Positions 7,510 to 16,395 of a stretch of 64,000 nt of DNA are shown piece by piece (positions within the stretch are counted from its first letter, which is position 1; every line of letters begins with the position of its first letter). The translations under genes were made by a program, and so were the position numbers. Under the pieces are notes generated by a model that did not search any database, was not told where the DNA came from, and was given only the letters and a program-made list of their open reading frames with translations. Location of the stretch: NCBI RefSeq assembly GCF_004151245.1, contig NZ_JUIW01000002.1, positions 62,001 through 126,000 of the forward strand. Reading direction: 5' to 3'. Source of the DNA: Flavobacterium beibuense (GTDB lineage Bacteria; Bacteroidota; Bacteroidia; Flavobacteriales; Flavobacteriaceae).

Positions 7510-9357
7510 ATGAAACTTGAAAAAATACTTGATAATATTAATTCTTTTGAAAAGAATTCTTTTCTTAAAATAATTGATACTCTTATCGCTAATAAGCCTA
7601 AGAATCTAAAGAAAATTGAAAGCATATTATCTGATTCAAATAAAGATCTTAAAAACGTTGACAGTATCAATATTGTCAACGTTTTTAATTTACTGGAAGA
7701 AGAATTTACTGATTATATAAAAAATGAATTTTTAAAAACTTCTTCTCAATTAGATATCTTAATAGATATAATTTCCAGAGAAGGTTGTTGCATCATTAAA
7801 CAAGACTGGTTTTCAAGATTGTATGATAAGCAGATATCGGCTTTAAATGCAAAGCTAAAATCTTTCAAGTCTGATATTGAGGATGAAAAATCTGAAATAC
7901 CTATTGAGAGAAAAAGAGATTATAGAATATATAAAGAATGCTTAAGAACAGCATATTTAAATGATGTAGAAAATAATCTTGATAAAAAAATTACTTCAGA
8001 TGAGCATTCAATATTATTGACTCTTTCTAATCAATTGTCACTTGCACAAGAGGAAATAAAATTGATTAATTATTTAATTCTTCCTGTTAAAAAGATGGAT
8101 GTTGATTCAGTTATAAATGAATTAAAGTTCATAGGAGTAATCTTTTATTCCAAAAAGAATAATACGTTATATGTTGCAGATGAAATGGTTAGGCTTTTAC
8201 GTAAAATAAGAGGAAAAGAAGTAGGGGATAAGTTTTTTAGGAGGGTACTCTTACAGTTAAGAGAACCTCAAATTAACTTAATATGTAAAAAACATAATAT
8301 TGATAGAAAACTTCCATTTGAAGCCAAGATAAATGAAATAATCAGTGCAGGTATTTCATTTTCTCAAATACTTATTGAAGACATTTATAAAGAAGGTACT
8401 ACCCTTACAGATAGAAAAAAGTTTATTAATGACTTTTGTGAAAAGAGTCTGGGTATTACTTCTATTAAGGGTACTGTAATTGAAGAGAAGGTTGATAATC
8501 TAATAAAATATTTTGACGAGTTAGAACAGGATGATAAGATAGGCATGTCACATGATGGATACGAAAAAATGCTTATCCAGATGAATGAAATTATTCCTTC
8601 AATTAATCAGATTGTAAGAAATAAATTTGACTTACAAGATGAAAATGTATTGAGGAGTAGTTTCTTACTAGATTATAATATAAAGCCTAGAGACATCATA
8701 GAACTTATTCCTGAGAAAGAATTACTAAGATTTTGTGAATCTAAAGATGTGAAAACAAGAGGAGATATTGTAATTAACATATTAGACGCATATAAAGATT
8801 CTGAGAACTTATTTTTAGAAAACTATGTAAATATAGGTTTCAGAAATCTTAACGCATTAAAAGAGACAGGGGTAATAGTTAAAGAAATTGATTTAGGACT
8901 AAAATTTGAGGAACTAACTAAAAAGATTCTTTTAGAGTTAGGGTTTAATATCGATGAGCCATTGAGAAAAAAGCTTAACACATCAAAAGATAAGATAGAT
9001 ATATTAATTAATCTGGGTAATAATGAATTGATTATTGTTGAATGTAAAACAATAAAAGAAAGTAACTTTAATAAATTCAGTTCAGTTTCAAGACAATTAA
9101 AATCCTATGATTCAATAGCTAAAAAGAGTGATTATAAAGTTATTAAATCACTATTAATAGCCCCTGAGTTTTCAGATGATTTTGTAAAAGACTGTGGATT
9201 AGAATATGAGCTTAATCTTTCACTAATAACAGCGTCATCACTAATGAAAATTTTAAATGGCTTTAGAAATTCTAAACTAAAAATATTCCCTCATAATTTA
9301 TTGATGAGAGATGTTTTAATTCAGGAAGATCGAGTGATTAAAGCTATATCAAAATAA
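7510..9357 (+). CDS. Orphan protein with C-terminal PD-(D/E)XK nuclease domain
   Basis: I do not recognise the full-length family. Of its 615 residues, about 450-560 form a restriction-endonuclease-like core: a helix KFEELTKKILLELGF (467-480), Asp497 in DKIDILI, Glu511-Cys-Lys513 (VECK), and Gln529...Tyr533 in RQLKSYD, an order typical of PD-(D/E)XK nucleases. Two segments, INLICKKHNIDR (about 255-280) and LLRFCESKDVKTRGDI (about 405-430), resemble SAP-type DNA-binding helices; this is a weaker call. The N-terminal 230 residues are helical and charged. There is no methyltransferase, helicase or mobility gene beside it, and the gene is more AT-rich than its neighbours. A role in DNA cleavage, repair or defence is plausible but unproved. 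Confidence 0.75.
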   Translation: MKLEKILDNINSFEKNSFLKIIDTLIANKPKNLKKIESILSDSNKDLKNVDSINIVNVFNLLEEEFTDYIKNEFLKTSSQLDILIDIISREGCCIIKQDWFSRLYDKQISALNAKLKSFKSDIEDEKSEIPIERKRDYRIYKECLRTAYLNDVENNLDKKITSDEHSILLTLSNQLSLAQEEIKLINYLILPVKKMDVDSVINELKFIGVIFYSKKNNTLYVADEMVRLLRKIRGKEVGDKFFRRVLLQLREPQINLICKKHNIDRKLPFEAKINEIISAGISFSQILIEDIYKEGTTLTDRKKFINDFCEKSLGITSIKGTVIEEKVDNLIKYFDELEQDDKIGMSHDGYEKMLIQMNEIIPSINQIVRNKFDLQDENVLRSSFLLDYNIKPRDIIELIPEKELLRFCESKDVKTRGDIVINILDAYKDSENLFLENYVNIGFRNLNALKETGVIVKEIDLGLKFEELTKKILLELGFNIDEPLRKKLNTSKDKIDILINLGNNELIIVECKTIKESNFNKFSSVSRQLKSYDSIAKKSDYKVIKSLLIAPEFSDDFVKDCGLEYELNLSLITASSLMKILNGFRNSKLKIFPHNLLMRDVLIQEDRVIKAISK

Positions 9358-9413
9358 TTGCTAATATTATTAGCAAAGAAAAAAACCGCAACTCAATTAA
9401 GTGTTGCGGTTTT
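9358..9413. terminator. Double hairpin terminator between convergent genes
   Basis: Two hairpins in a row: TTGCTAAT/ATTAGCAA (9358-9376), then AAAACCGCAAC/GTTGCGGTTTT (9382-9413). The second has A and T ends on both sides, so it can serve the orphan nuclease gene on the plus strand and dnaN on the minus strand. Confidence 0.8.
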
Positions 9414-9513
9414 ATATATAAAAAGGGTTGGATAAATAGCTTATTTAAGGCAACAGCTTTCTAGTCGTGGTATATTTACGATTAAATTTTGTACTGTTTT
9501 AAAAACTAAGGTA

Positions 9514-10632
9514 TTAGCTGTTTAGCATAACAGGCATTACCAGCATGGTAACGGTTTCACCTTCATCAAGCCCGTCTATAGGTGTAAGGATACCGGCACG
9601 GTTTGGTAACGACATTTCCAGCATAATTTCGTCGCTTTGCAGGTTAGTAAGCATTTCTGTAAGGAAACGTGAGTTGAAACCTATCTGCATATCGTCACCC
9701 TGGTAATCACAAGTAAGTCTTTCTTCCGCTTTGTTTGAGTAATCAATATCCTCAGCAGAAATGTTTAGTTCAGTACCTGCAATTTTAAGGCGTATTTGGT
9801 GTGTAGTCTTGTTAGAGAAGATAGCCACACGACGAACAGAGCTTAGGAAAGAAGTCCTGTTTATTAAAAGCTTATTAGGATTCTCTTTAGGTATAACCGC
9901 TTCGTAGTTAGGGTATTTGCCGTCAATTAGTCGGCAGGTTAATACATAATTATCAAAAGAGAATGTAGCGTTAGAATCGTTGTATTCAATCTTAACTTCA
10001 GCATCAGATGTAGCAAGGATACCTTTAAGGATGTTAAGCGGTTTTCTTGGCATGATAAAATCTGCCACCTGAGAAGCTTTTACATCAGTTCTTGCATATT
10101 TAACAAGTTTATGAGCATCGGTAGCCACAAAAATAAGTCCTTCCGGAGAGAACTGGAAAAATACACCCGACATTACCGGACGAAGATCGTCGTTACCGGC
10201 AGCAAAAATAGTTTTGCTTACTGCTGTTGCAAGTACTTCTGCAGGTACAACGGTAGAAGAAGGGTCTTCAAGCGATACTGCTTTAGGGAATTCTTCACCT
10301 GCTGCATAAGCAAGTGCATATTTACCCGAGTTTGAGCTTATTTCTATAGTGTTGTTATCCTCTACAGTAAAAGTAAGCGGCTGCTCCGGGAATGTTTTTA
10401 AGGTTTCCAGTAACAGTTTTGCAGGTACGGCAACGCTACCCTGGCTCTCTGAATCTATTTCAAGAGTTGCAGACATTGTTGTTTCAAGGTCTGAAGCAGA
10501 AACCGTAAGTTCGTTGCTGTTTAATTCAAAAAGGAAGTTATCTAAAATAGGCAGTGTGTTACTGCTGTTGATAACGCTTCCTAAAACCTGAAGCTGTTTT
10601 AGTAAATATGAACTGGATACTATAAATTTCAT
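9514..10632 (-). CDS. dnaN: DNA polymerase III subunit beta (sliding clamp)
   Basis: The ring-shaped clamp that tethers DNA polymerase III and binds many repair proteins. At 372 residues it is the standard length, with three repeats of the clamp fold. It starts MKFIVSSSYLLKQLQ and ends in the conserved VMPVML-type C-terminal strand that lines the clamp-binding pocket. It is a single-gene unit here, away from dnaA. A TATATTTG box upstream is the likely promoter. Confidence 0.97.
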   Translation of the reverse strand: MKFIVSSSYLLKQLQVLGSVINSSNTLPILDNFLFELNSNELTVSASDLETTMSATLEIDSESQGSVAVPAKLLLETLKTFPEQPLTFTVEDNNTIEISSNSGKYALAYAAGEEFPKAVSLEDPSSTVVPAEVLATAVSKTIFAAGNDDLRPVMSGVFFQFSPEGLIFVATDAHKLVKYARTDVKASQVADFIMPRKPLNILKGILATSDAEVKIEYNDSNATFSFDNYVLTCRLIDGKYPNYEAVIPKENPNKLLINRTSFLSSVRRVAIFSNKTTHQIRLKIAGTELNISAEDIDYSNKAEERLTCDYQGDDMQIGFNSRFLTEMLTNLQSDEIMLEMSLPNRAGILTPIDGLDEGETVTMLVMPVMLNS

Positions 10633-10669
10633 TTCTTTATTCTTTGATTTTCGTAAAAATTACGTTTCA

Positions 10670-10677
10670 CAAATATA
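10670..10677 (-). promoter_or_regulatory. Probable dnaN promoter -7 box
   Basis: Minus strand reads TATATTTG, a perfect TAnnTTTG match, 37 bases upstream of the dnaN ATG. Confidence 0.5.
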
Positions 10678-10715
10678 TCGTAATCAAACCGAATGTGAAA
10701 TATTTTTTATTAACA

Positions 10716-12407
10716 CTATCGGGAATACTTCCTTTTTCTGATGAACGTAAACAGCAAGCCGAATACAAGCAAAATTATTATTGGTAATCCGACAGTTATA
10801 AACTGTGCGGTTGTATATTGTTCATAAACTTTTTCCTTATCTAGTAACGGAAGGTCTACATCTTTGCTTCGGATGTTAATAAGTCCGTTATCATCTAACA
10901 GGTAATTTACGCAGTTCATAAGGAAAGGCTTGTTGTCATAAAGGCTGTTTGTCCATTTGTCATAACCAAGCTCAAGCGGCTGATACGATTTGTCCAGCTG
11001 ATTCTTTATGATATCGCCATCTGATATGATAATCATTTTGTTTTCACCTCCCACAGGTTTGAACGAAGGGTCTTTAAAAGGTAATACCCTGTTCTCGTAA
11101 GCTGAATGGAATTTACCTTCTAAAAGCACCGAAACAGGTATGTCGCCCTGTCCTTCATAATCAGAAGGATTCGTTTTCTCGTTAACCATACTAAGGCTTA
11201 TCTGGGTAGGCATACCCAGTCTTTTAGAATAGGGTGATGAGTGTAGTAAAACAGTCTTCTTGATATCATTTTTAAGCGTATCTATCGAGTTAGCGAACTC
11301 AAAACGGATACCACTCATATTCTTCACGATAGGATTTTCAGAATCAGGATAAACAAAAGGAGATAATTTCCAAAGGAAGTCCTGATATTCGGTTTGGCTG
11401 CCTCTTTCACCTACTGCAAGTTTTATTGAAGTTGCCAGTTCGTCTTTAATAAGATCAGGATTAACCCTTACCCCATATTTAAAGAACATGTCTGTAAGAT
11501 TGAGGTTTCGGTTAAAGGCAAGCGTATTACCGGTCTCGTTATAAAGACTGTCCATTTCTGCCTGTACCTGATCTATCATCCATAGCGTTTTACCACCATT
11601 TATTATAAACTGATCCAATACCTGTTTTTCCTCTTCCGTAAACTCTTTTGTAGGTTTTGCTATTATGGCAAGATCAAAATCGTTTAAAAGTTTTAATGTT
11701 TTGATTGGGTCTTTTGCAACCGAATCCAGTGTTACCGGCCCTATAAAATAACTTTCTCCGGCCTGTTTAAGAAAATCGGCAATAAGAAGGTCATGTAACT
11801 CGCCATTACCTTTTATCACTGCTATTTTCTTCTCTTTTTCGTTAATAGCCTTGCTTATGGCTTCGGCAAAAGCATATTCCAGGTGCTGTACAGAACTTAC
11901 CACTTTTTCTGCGGTTGAAGTAGTCATTACATTTTTAAGCAGCTGCACTTTAGATGTTTTTGTCCCGTAGTTTACCATTGCCCAAGGAAAAACCACCTCT
12001 TGGCTTTGTTTTCCTTTATCGTCAACAGTTACACTTATAGGAGTAAGACCTCTGCTGTAAAGCATACGCATATCTTCCTGCATGTTATCCTCGTTTTCAA
12101 GAGGGTTTTCAAACTGGAAAATAATGTTAGAATTATGCGCCTTAAACTCTTCTAAAAGCTGCCTTGTTTCTGTCTGTAGCCTTTTAAACTCCCCCGGAAA
12201 CTTTCCGTCAAGTAAAACATCTATGTATAAAGGCTCATCAATCTGGTCAATAAGATTTAAAGTAGCTTCCGATAGGGTATAACGTTTATCCTGAGTAAGG
12301 TCAAAACGTTTAAATAAATAGCTTCCTGCAATGTTAAGGGCTATTAAAATTACAACGGTAATAAGCAGTTGTTTTCTTATGTGTTTTTTAGTCTGTTCCA
12401 TTACCAT
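10716..12407 (-). CDS. gldG: Gliding motility ABC transporter protein GldG
   Basis: GldG pairs with GldF in an ABC transporter needed for gliding in Flavobacterium. The 563-residue protein has one N-terminal membrane helix (about residues 12-30), a large periplasmic ABC-type auxiliary (DUF7088/IftB-like) region and a C-terminal helix near 535-555 followed by a basic tail (RKRKYSR). It overlaps the gldF stop: the ATG at 12407 lies 7 bases inside, and a second ATG at 12401 makes a TAATG junction, so the two are translationally coupled. The ATPase gene gldA is not in this window. The exact start is uncertain by two codons. Confidence 0.93.
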   Translation of the reverse strand: MVMEQTKKHIRKQLLITVVILIALNIAGSYLFKRFDLTQDKRYTLSEATLNLIDQIDEPLYIDVLLDGKFPGEFKRLQTETRQLLEEFKAHNSNIIFQFENPLENEDNMQEDMRMLYSRGLTPISVTVDDKGKQSQEVVFPWAMVNYGTKTSKVQLLKNVMTTSTAEKVVSSVQHLEYAFAEAISKAINEKEKKIAVIKGNGELHDLLIADFLKQAGESYFIGPVTLDSVAKDPIKTLKLLNDFDLAIIAKPTKEFTEEEKQVLDQFIINGGKTLWMIDQVQAEMDSLYNETGNTLAFNRNLNLTDMFFKYGVRVNPDLIKDELATSIKLAVGERGSQTEYQDFLWKLSPFVYPDSENPIVKNMSGIRFEFANSIDTLKNDIKKTVLLHSSPYSKRLGMPTQISLSMVNEKTNPSDYEGQGDIPVSVLLEGKFHSAYENRVLPFKDPSFKPVGGENKMIIISDGDIIKNQLDKSYQPLELGYDKWTNSLYDNKPFLMNCVNYLLDDNGLINIRSKDVDLPLLDKEKVYEQYTTAQFITVGLPIIILLVFGLLFTFIRKRKYSR

Positions 12408-13126
12408 TTAAGAGTTTTAAGTTTATAAACAGTAAGCGATAAGAACAGGATGGTGATGCTGACAAAGTAAATAACATCTCTGGTGTCTATTACACCGCGG
12501 CTCATACTCTTAAAGTGGTAATCCATGCCAAGAGAGGAAATAAAGCCGCTAAAGCCCGTTATAAGCCCGGAAGCGGCCTCAAAACCAAAATAGAACAAAA
12601 AGCAAAGGAATACCGAAACGATAAAAGCAACAATCTGATTATCTGAAAGGGCAGAGGTAAATATACCAATTGCCGTATATCCCGCTATAAGGAACAATAG
12701 CCCGAAATAAGACCCTAAAGTGCTGCCCATATCAATGTTACCTTCAGGGTTACCAAGTGATGATAGTACAAATACATACACTACTGTAGGTAGTATTGCT
12801 AATACTATTAGCAAAAAGGCACCAAAAAATTTACCGTTAACTATTTCCCAAACGGTAAGCGGTTTTGTAAAAAGCAGTTCTATAGTTCCCTGTTTTTTCT
12901 CGTCGCTAAAGCTACGCATGGTAACTGCCGGGATAAGAAAAATAAGTATCCACGGTGCAAGGGTGAAGAAAGGGCTTAAATCGGCAAATCCACTGTTAAG
13001 TATATTAAAGTCGCCATCAAAAACCCACAGGAATAACCCGTTTAGTAAAAGGAAAATTGCAATAACCAAATACCCTATGGGTGAACCAAAAAAGGATTTG
13101 ATTTCTCTTAGCAGCAAAGCTTTCAT
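12401..13126 (-). CDS. gldF: Gliding motility ABC transporter permease GldF
   Basis: The membrane subunit of the GldAFG ABC transporter. Its 241 residues contain six hydrophobic segments and the ABC-2 permease signature around FSDEKKQGTIELLFTKPLT (about residues 72-90). The start MKALLLREIKSFFGSPIGY is typical of the family. It heads a two-gene operon with gldG, overlapping it by 7 bases. Its presence supports a gliding Flavobacteriaceae host, although related permeases occur in non-gliding Bacteroidota. Confidence 0.94.
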   Translation of the reverse strand: MKALLLREIKSFFGSPIGYLVIAIFLLLNGLFLWVFDGDFNILNSGFADLSPFFTLAPWILIFLIPAVTMRSFSDEKKQGTIELLFTKPLTVWEIVNGKFFGAFLLIVLAILPTVVYVFVLSSLGNPEGNIDMGSTLGSYFGLLFLIAGYTAIGIFTSALSDNQIVAFIVSVFLCFLFYFGFEAASGLITGFSGFISSLGMDYHFKSMSRGVIDTRDVIYFVSITILFLSLTVYKLKTLKW

Positions 13127-13168
13127 TAGTAATGCCTGTTTTTAAATCAAAGGTTAATAGTTGTATTC

Positions 13169-13465
13169 TTAGGGTAAAGTTACTACTTTATCCACACTCC
13201 ATGCCTGAGGCTTGTCTTTAAACAGTTTTTTTGTAAAAGACCACACTTCATCAAACAGATCGGAGTGGCGGTAACTTTCAAGATCTTCTTCGGTTTCCCA
13301 ATAGCTATAGGTAAAAAATACCGAAGGGTCCTGTTTGTCCCTGTATAATTCTAAAAAACGGTTACCCGGATAGTTTCGTATGTGTTGCTTGAATTCGTGG
13401 AAATTATTAAGGAATAAATCAACCTTATCTTCCTGAAAACTCATTTTTACAATCCGTACAAACAT
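13169..13465 (-). CDS. ABM-domain (antibiotic biosynthesis monooxygenase-like) small protein
   Basis: A 98-residue cytoplasmic protein of the dimeric alpha/beta-barrel type. It begins MFVRIVKMSFQ and carries the family pattern SVFFTYSYWETEEDLESYR in the middle, followed by HSDLFDEVW. Members of this fold include quinol and haem oxygenases but also many proteins with no known substrate; no haem-binding residues are evident. It lies between gldF and the SAM hydrolase gene on the same strand and may be co-transcribed with gldFG. Confidence 0.82.
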   Translation of the reverse strand: MFVRIVKMSFQEDKVDLFLNNFHEFKQHIRNYPGNRFLELYRDKQDPSVFFTYSYWETEEDLESYRHSDLFDEVWSFTKKLFKDKPQAWSVDKVVTLP

Positions 13466-13511
13466 ACTGTTTTTATATTTTAATATTCTAAGTGTTTATA
13501 ATTATGCCAAA

Positions 13512-14339
13512 CTATTTAAAAACCACATTAACCACATCCCTGAACTTAAGCCCTAAAAGTGTTCTTGCAGTACCTACAGTTTGAGGGTTACTTCTGTAAA
13601 TGGCAATTTCAAGAAAGCCTGCCTCATTAAAAATAGCCAGCTTTTCGCCTTCATAGTCTTTAAGTGAAAATTTAGTGTTTACGGCAAAATCAGAATAACT
13701 TTCCTTAACCGACTTGATAGTCTTGGTACTGAAGGTAATTTCAAAATCCCTGCCTCTTGCTACTTCCTTAATAAGTTTTTGCGAAATATTCGTCACACAG
13801 TTTCCAAAGTGGTCTATATATACCACATAACCCTTAATGGAGTTTTTATCTCCGGCAACAACGGCCTGAAGCTCGTTAGTTTCCTTAAGCGACTGAATTT
13901 CTTTCCCTATAACACTTAAAGAGCCTCCTTTAGCCAAATGGCAGGCAACTGTTACAAAAACATCCATATCGGTTGAGCCGCTTGGCAGGCGGTCGTGAAT
14001 GTTTATTTCAACAATGCGTTGCGGCACCATTTTTCTGGTAAGTATACTAAGGATACCATTATCGGCACAAACAAAATAATGATCGTTCCATTGCATGGCT
14101 ATGTGCCTGTTTTCCCGGGTAAGCTCGGCATCAACCCCTATTAGGTGTACCGTTCCTTTAGGAAAACTGTTGTAGGCTGCGCCTACTACATAGCTGGCTT
14201 CCGATACGTTAAAGAGGTCTATGTCGTGAGAAATGTCAATAATGCGGGCATCTGCATAATCAGATATAATTTTCCCTTTCAAAGCGCCCACAAAATGGTC
14301 TTTGATACCAAAGTCAGTAGTAAGGGTAATTATTGACAT
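13512..14339 (-). CDS. SAM hydrolase / SAM hydroxide adenosyltransferase family (DUF62)
   Basis: This family splits S-adenosylmethionine with water to adenosine and methionine and is related to the fluorinase and chlorinase enzymes. The 275-residue protein begins MSIITLTTDFG, the hallmark N-terminus, with the catalytic Asp in TTDFG and a later HFGNCVTNI motif holding the water-binding side. It lacks the fluorinase insertion loop. The ATG at 14339 is chosen over one four codons upstream because it puts the hallmark strand at the N-terminus. It is divergent from phoH with a shared spacer of about 100 bases. Confidence 0.9.
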   Translation of the reverse strand: MSIITLTTDFGIKDHFVGALKGKIISDYADARIIDISHDIDLFNVSEASYVVGAAYNSFPKGTVHLIGVDAELTRENRHIAMQWNDHYFVCADNGILSILTRKMVPQRIVEINIHDRLPSGSTDMDVFVTVACHLAKGGSLSVIGKEIQSLKETNELQAVVAGDKNSIKGYVVYIDHFGNCVTNISQKLIKEVARGRDFEITFSTKTIKSVKESYSDFAVNTKFSLKDYEGEKLAIFNEAGFLEIAIYRSNPQTVGTARTLLGLKFRDVVNVVFK

Positions 14340-14442
14340 AAAATTGTGCAAAAGTTTTAAAAAGTGGTTTTAAAAATTCACTAAATTTGAATGCAAAGCT
14401 AATAATTATATAGCTATCATTTCTAATTAAAAACAACTGCTT

Positions 14443-15390
14443 TTGAACGAAAGAACTATTGAACTTGTTGACATCGCTCCGAAAGATTTTTGGGGCGCTC
14501 AGGATTCCCATCTTGAAACCATTAAAAAATACTACCCTAAGCTAAAGATTGTAGCACGCGGTACCACACTTAAAGCCTTTGGCGAAAAGGAGATGCTCGA
14601 CGAGTTTGAAAAGCGGTTTAAGAGGCTTATGCTTCACTTTTCACGCTATAACAATATAGACGATAATGTTATTGAAAGGGTAATACAGAGTGATTCTCAA
14701 GTTGAGATGATGGACTCTAAAGATAAAATTTTAGTACATGGTGTAGGAGGTAAGCTTATAAAGGCAATGACTCCAAATCAGCAAAAGCTGGTAGATTACA
14801 TGGCTAAAAATGATATGGTATTTGCCATAGGTCCTGCCGGTACAGGTAAAACCTATACGGGTGTTGCCCTGGCTGTAAAAGCCCTGAAAGAGAAACAGGT
14901 AAAGCGTATTATACTTACACGTCCGGCTGTAGAGGCAGGGGAGAACCTTGGTTTTCTTCCGGGGGATATGAAAGAAAAGCTTGACCCTTATATGCAGCCA
15001 TTGTATGATGCCCTTAGGGATATGCTTCCTCCCGAAAAACTGGAGGACTATTTACTGAAAGGTATTATACAGATAGCGCCGCTTGCTTTTATGAGGGGAC
15101 GTACGCTTGATAATGCTTTTGTAATACTGGATGAGGCTCAAAACACGACGCATTCGCAAATGAAGATGTTCCTTACCCGTATGGGGCGTAATGCTAAGTT
15201 TATGATAACGGGCGACCCCGGACAGGTGGATTTACCAAGAAGAACCATATCCGGGCTTAAAGAGGCGATTTTAATATTAAAAGATGTAGACGGTGTAGGT
15301 ATTTTATACCTGGATGATAAAGATATCGTTCGCCACAAACTTGTGAAGAAAATTATTGATGCTTATAAAAGCATAGAGAACCACGATTAA
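14443..15390 (+). CDS. PhoH family ATPase
   Basis: A 315-residue cytoplasmic PhoH-like (PhoH1/YbeZ-type) ATPase linked to RNA metabolism and ribosome maturation. An N-terminal KH-like region (about 1-95) precedes a P-loop domain with Walker A GPAGTGKT at residues 130-137 and Walker B FVILDEAQN near 230. The only sensible start is a TTG at 14443, which yields the NERTIELVDIAPKDFWG N-terminus usual in Flavobacteria; no in-frame ATG lies upstream. It is a single-gene unit ending in a strong terminator. The start is inferred from recalled relatives. Confidence 0.93.
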   Translation: MNERTIELVDIAPKDFWGAQDSHLETIKKYYPKLKIVARGTTLKAFGEKEMLDEFEKRFKRLMLHFSRYNNIDDNVIERVIQSDSQVEMMDSKDKILVHGVGGKLIKAMTPNQQKLVDYMAKNDMVFAIGPAGTGKTYTGVALAVKALKEKQVKRIILTRPAVEAGENLGFLPGDMKEKLDPYMQPLYDALRDMLPPEKLEDYLLKGIIQIAPLAFMRGRTLDNAFVILDEAQNTTHSQMKMFLTRMGRNAKFMITGDPGQVDLPRRTISGLKEAILILKDVDGVGILYLDDKDIVRHKLVKKIIDAYKSIENHD

Positions 15391-15395
15391 CAATT

Positions 15396-15420
15396 CGGGG
15401 CTATTGGCCCCGTTTTTTTT
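15396..15420 (+). terminator. Intrinsic terminator after phoH
   Basis: CGGGGC at 15396-15401 pairs with GCCCCG at 15407-15412, then eight Ts. Confidence 0.9.
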
Positions 15421-15450
15421 CCATCTCAATGCTTTTTAAAACTATAAAAG

Positions 15451-15903
15451 ATGGAAGAATCAAAAAAACTTTTATCCCTTATTAATGCAGTAGCAAAATG
15501 GGGGTTATACACAAATCCGACTGAAACCGCTCTGGAGGAATTAAGGCGCAGCCTGGCAGAACTTTATGCATTTTGCGTAAACATTCGCTATGATTTTGAT
15601 GAGGAGTATTATCCTGATTCGCCGGATACGGATTATAATGCCATAAGGCAAACCATTGCAGTTAATTTTCCTGATTTTGGGTATTATTACGTGCTTTCTA
15701 CTTTTAATCCTAATGAAAATCCGGAACTATACATGGGCGATGCTATTGATGACCTGGCAGATATTATAAGTGATTTACTGGAGACCAAATGGCGTTATGA
15801 GCATAATGGGGAAACGGACGCTTTATGGTTTTTGGAGTTAAGTTTTGTTTCACATTTTGAACAACATATTATAGATTTGCTACATTATATTAGAAATACA
15901 TAA
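15451..15903 (+). CDS. DUF5063 family protein
   Basis: A 150-residue acidic, aromatic-rich cytoplasmic protein, probably of the DUF5063 group (recalled resemblance). It is predicted to be all-helical, with a Tyr/Asp-rich segment YDFDEEYYPDSPDTDYN in the middle and a C-terminal SFVSHFEQHIIDLLHYI. No catalytic motif is visible. It lies two bases from the next gene, a small membrane protein, and the two are probably one operon. Function unknown. Confidence 0.75.
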   Translation: MEESKKLLSLINAVAKWGLYTNPTETALEELRRSLAELYAFCVNIRYDFDEEYYPDSPDTDYNAIRQTIAVNFPDFGYYYVLSTFNPNENPELYMGDAIDDLADIISDLLETKWRYEHNGETDALWFLELSFVSHFEQHIIDLLHYIRNT

Positions 15904-15905
15904 TA

Positions 15906-16343
15906 ATGATGGATATTACCAAACCCAGAACTTTTGTTTTAAGTATTATAGCTATTTTAACTGTATTGTTTTTAGTATTAATATCCCTGATAATAATATT
16001 TAATTTTGGAATGAGTTCTTTCGGGAATTATGGTATGAATAAAACAGTAGGTTGGGCTTGGGATATCAATAACTATGCACCATTTATAGCTTTATTTGCA
16101 TTGATTTTATGTCTGTTAGGTTATATTACAATGTGGATATTGAAATTTAAGGTAAGCAAGTTAACAAGCCTTATTAATCTTGGAAGTCTGATACTTGCAT
16201 TAGCTATTGGGTCAATCACTATGATTATAATGTCACGTTTACCTGAGCTTATTCTCTCTTTAACTGCCTTTATAATGCTATTGGTTAACTTCTCTTTTGG
16301 AATAAGGGCAAAAATGTATGATAAAAAGCAAAATTTGCAATAA
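15906..16343 (+). CDS. Small four-helix membrane protein, unknown
   Basis: 145 residues with four hydrophobic segments at about 10-33, 53-75, 82-108 and 112-132 and a short basic C-terminal tail (KMYDKKQNLQ). No motif beyond the membrane helices is recognised. It starts two bases after the stop of the DUF5063 gene, suggesting co-transcription. Function unknown. Confidence 0.7.
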   Translation: MMDITKPRTFVLSIIAILTVLFLVLISLIIIFNFGMSSFGNYGMNKTVGWAWDINNYAPFIALFALILCLLGYITMWILKFKVSKLTSLINLGSLILALAIGSITMIIMSRLPELILSLTAFIMLLVNFSFGIRAKMYDKKQNLQ

Positions 16344-16352
16344 TAAGTTTCT

Positions 16353-16360
16353 TATTTTTG
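16353..16360 (+). promoter_or_regulatory. Probable purC promoter -7 box
   Basis: TATTTTTG fits TAnnTTTG and ends 35 bases before the purC ATG. A TTTG at 16334-16337 could be the -33 element, though the 15-base gap is shorter than usual. No purine riboswitch fold is apparent in the short leader. Confidence 0.45.
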
Positions 16361-16395
16361 CAGCTTGTTAAACACGAAATAATAACATATAGGTA

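Noticed and set aside
16344..16395. Purine riboswitch in front of purC
   Set aside because: The 52-base leader is too short and has none of the conserved core bases.
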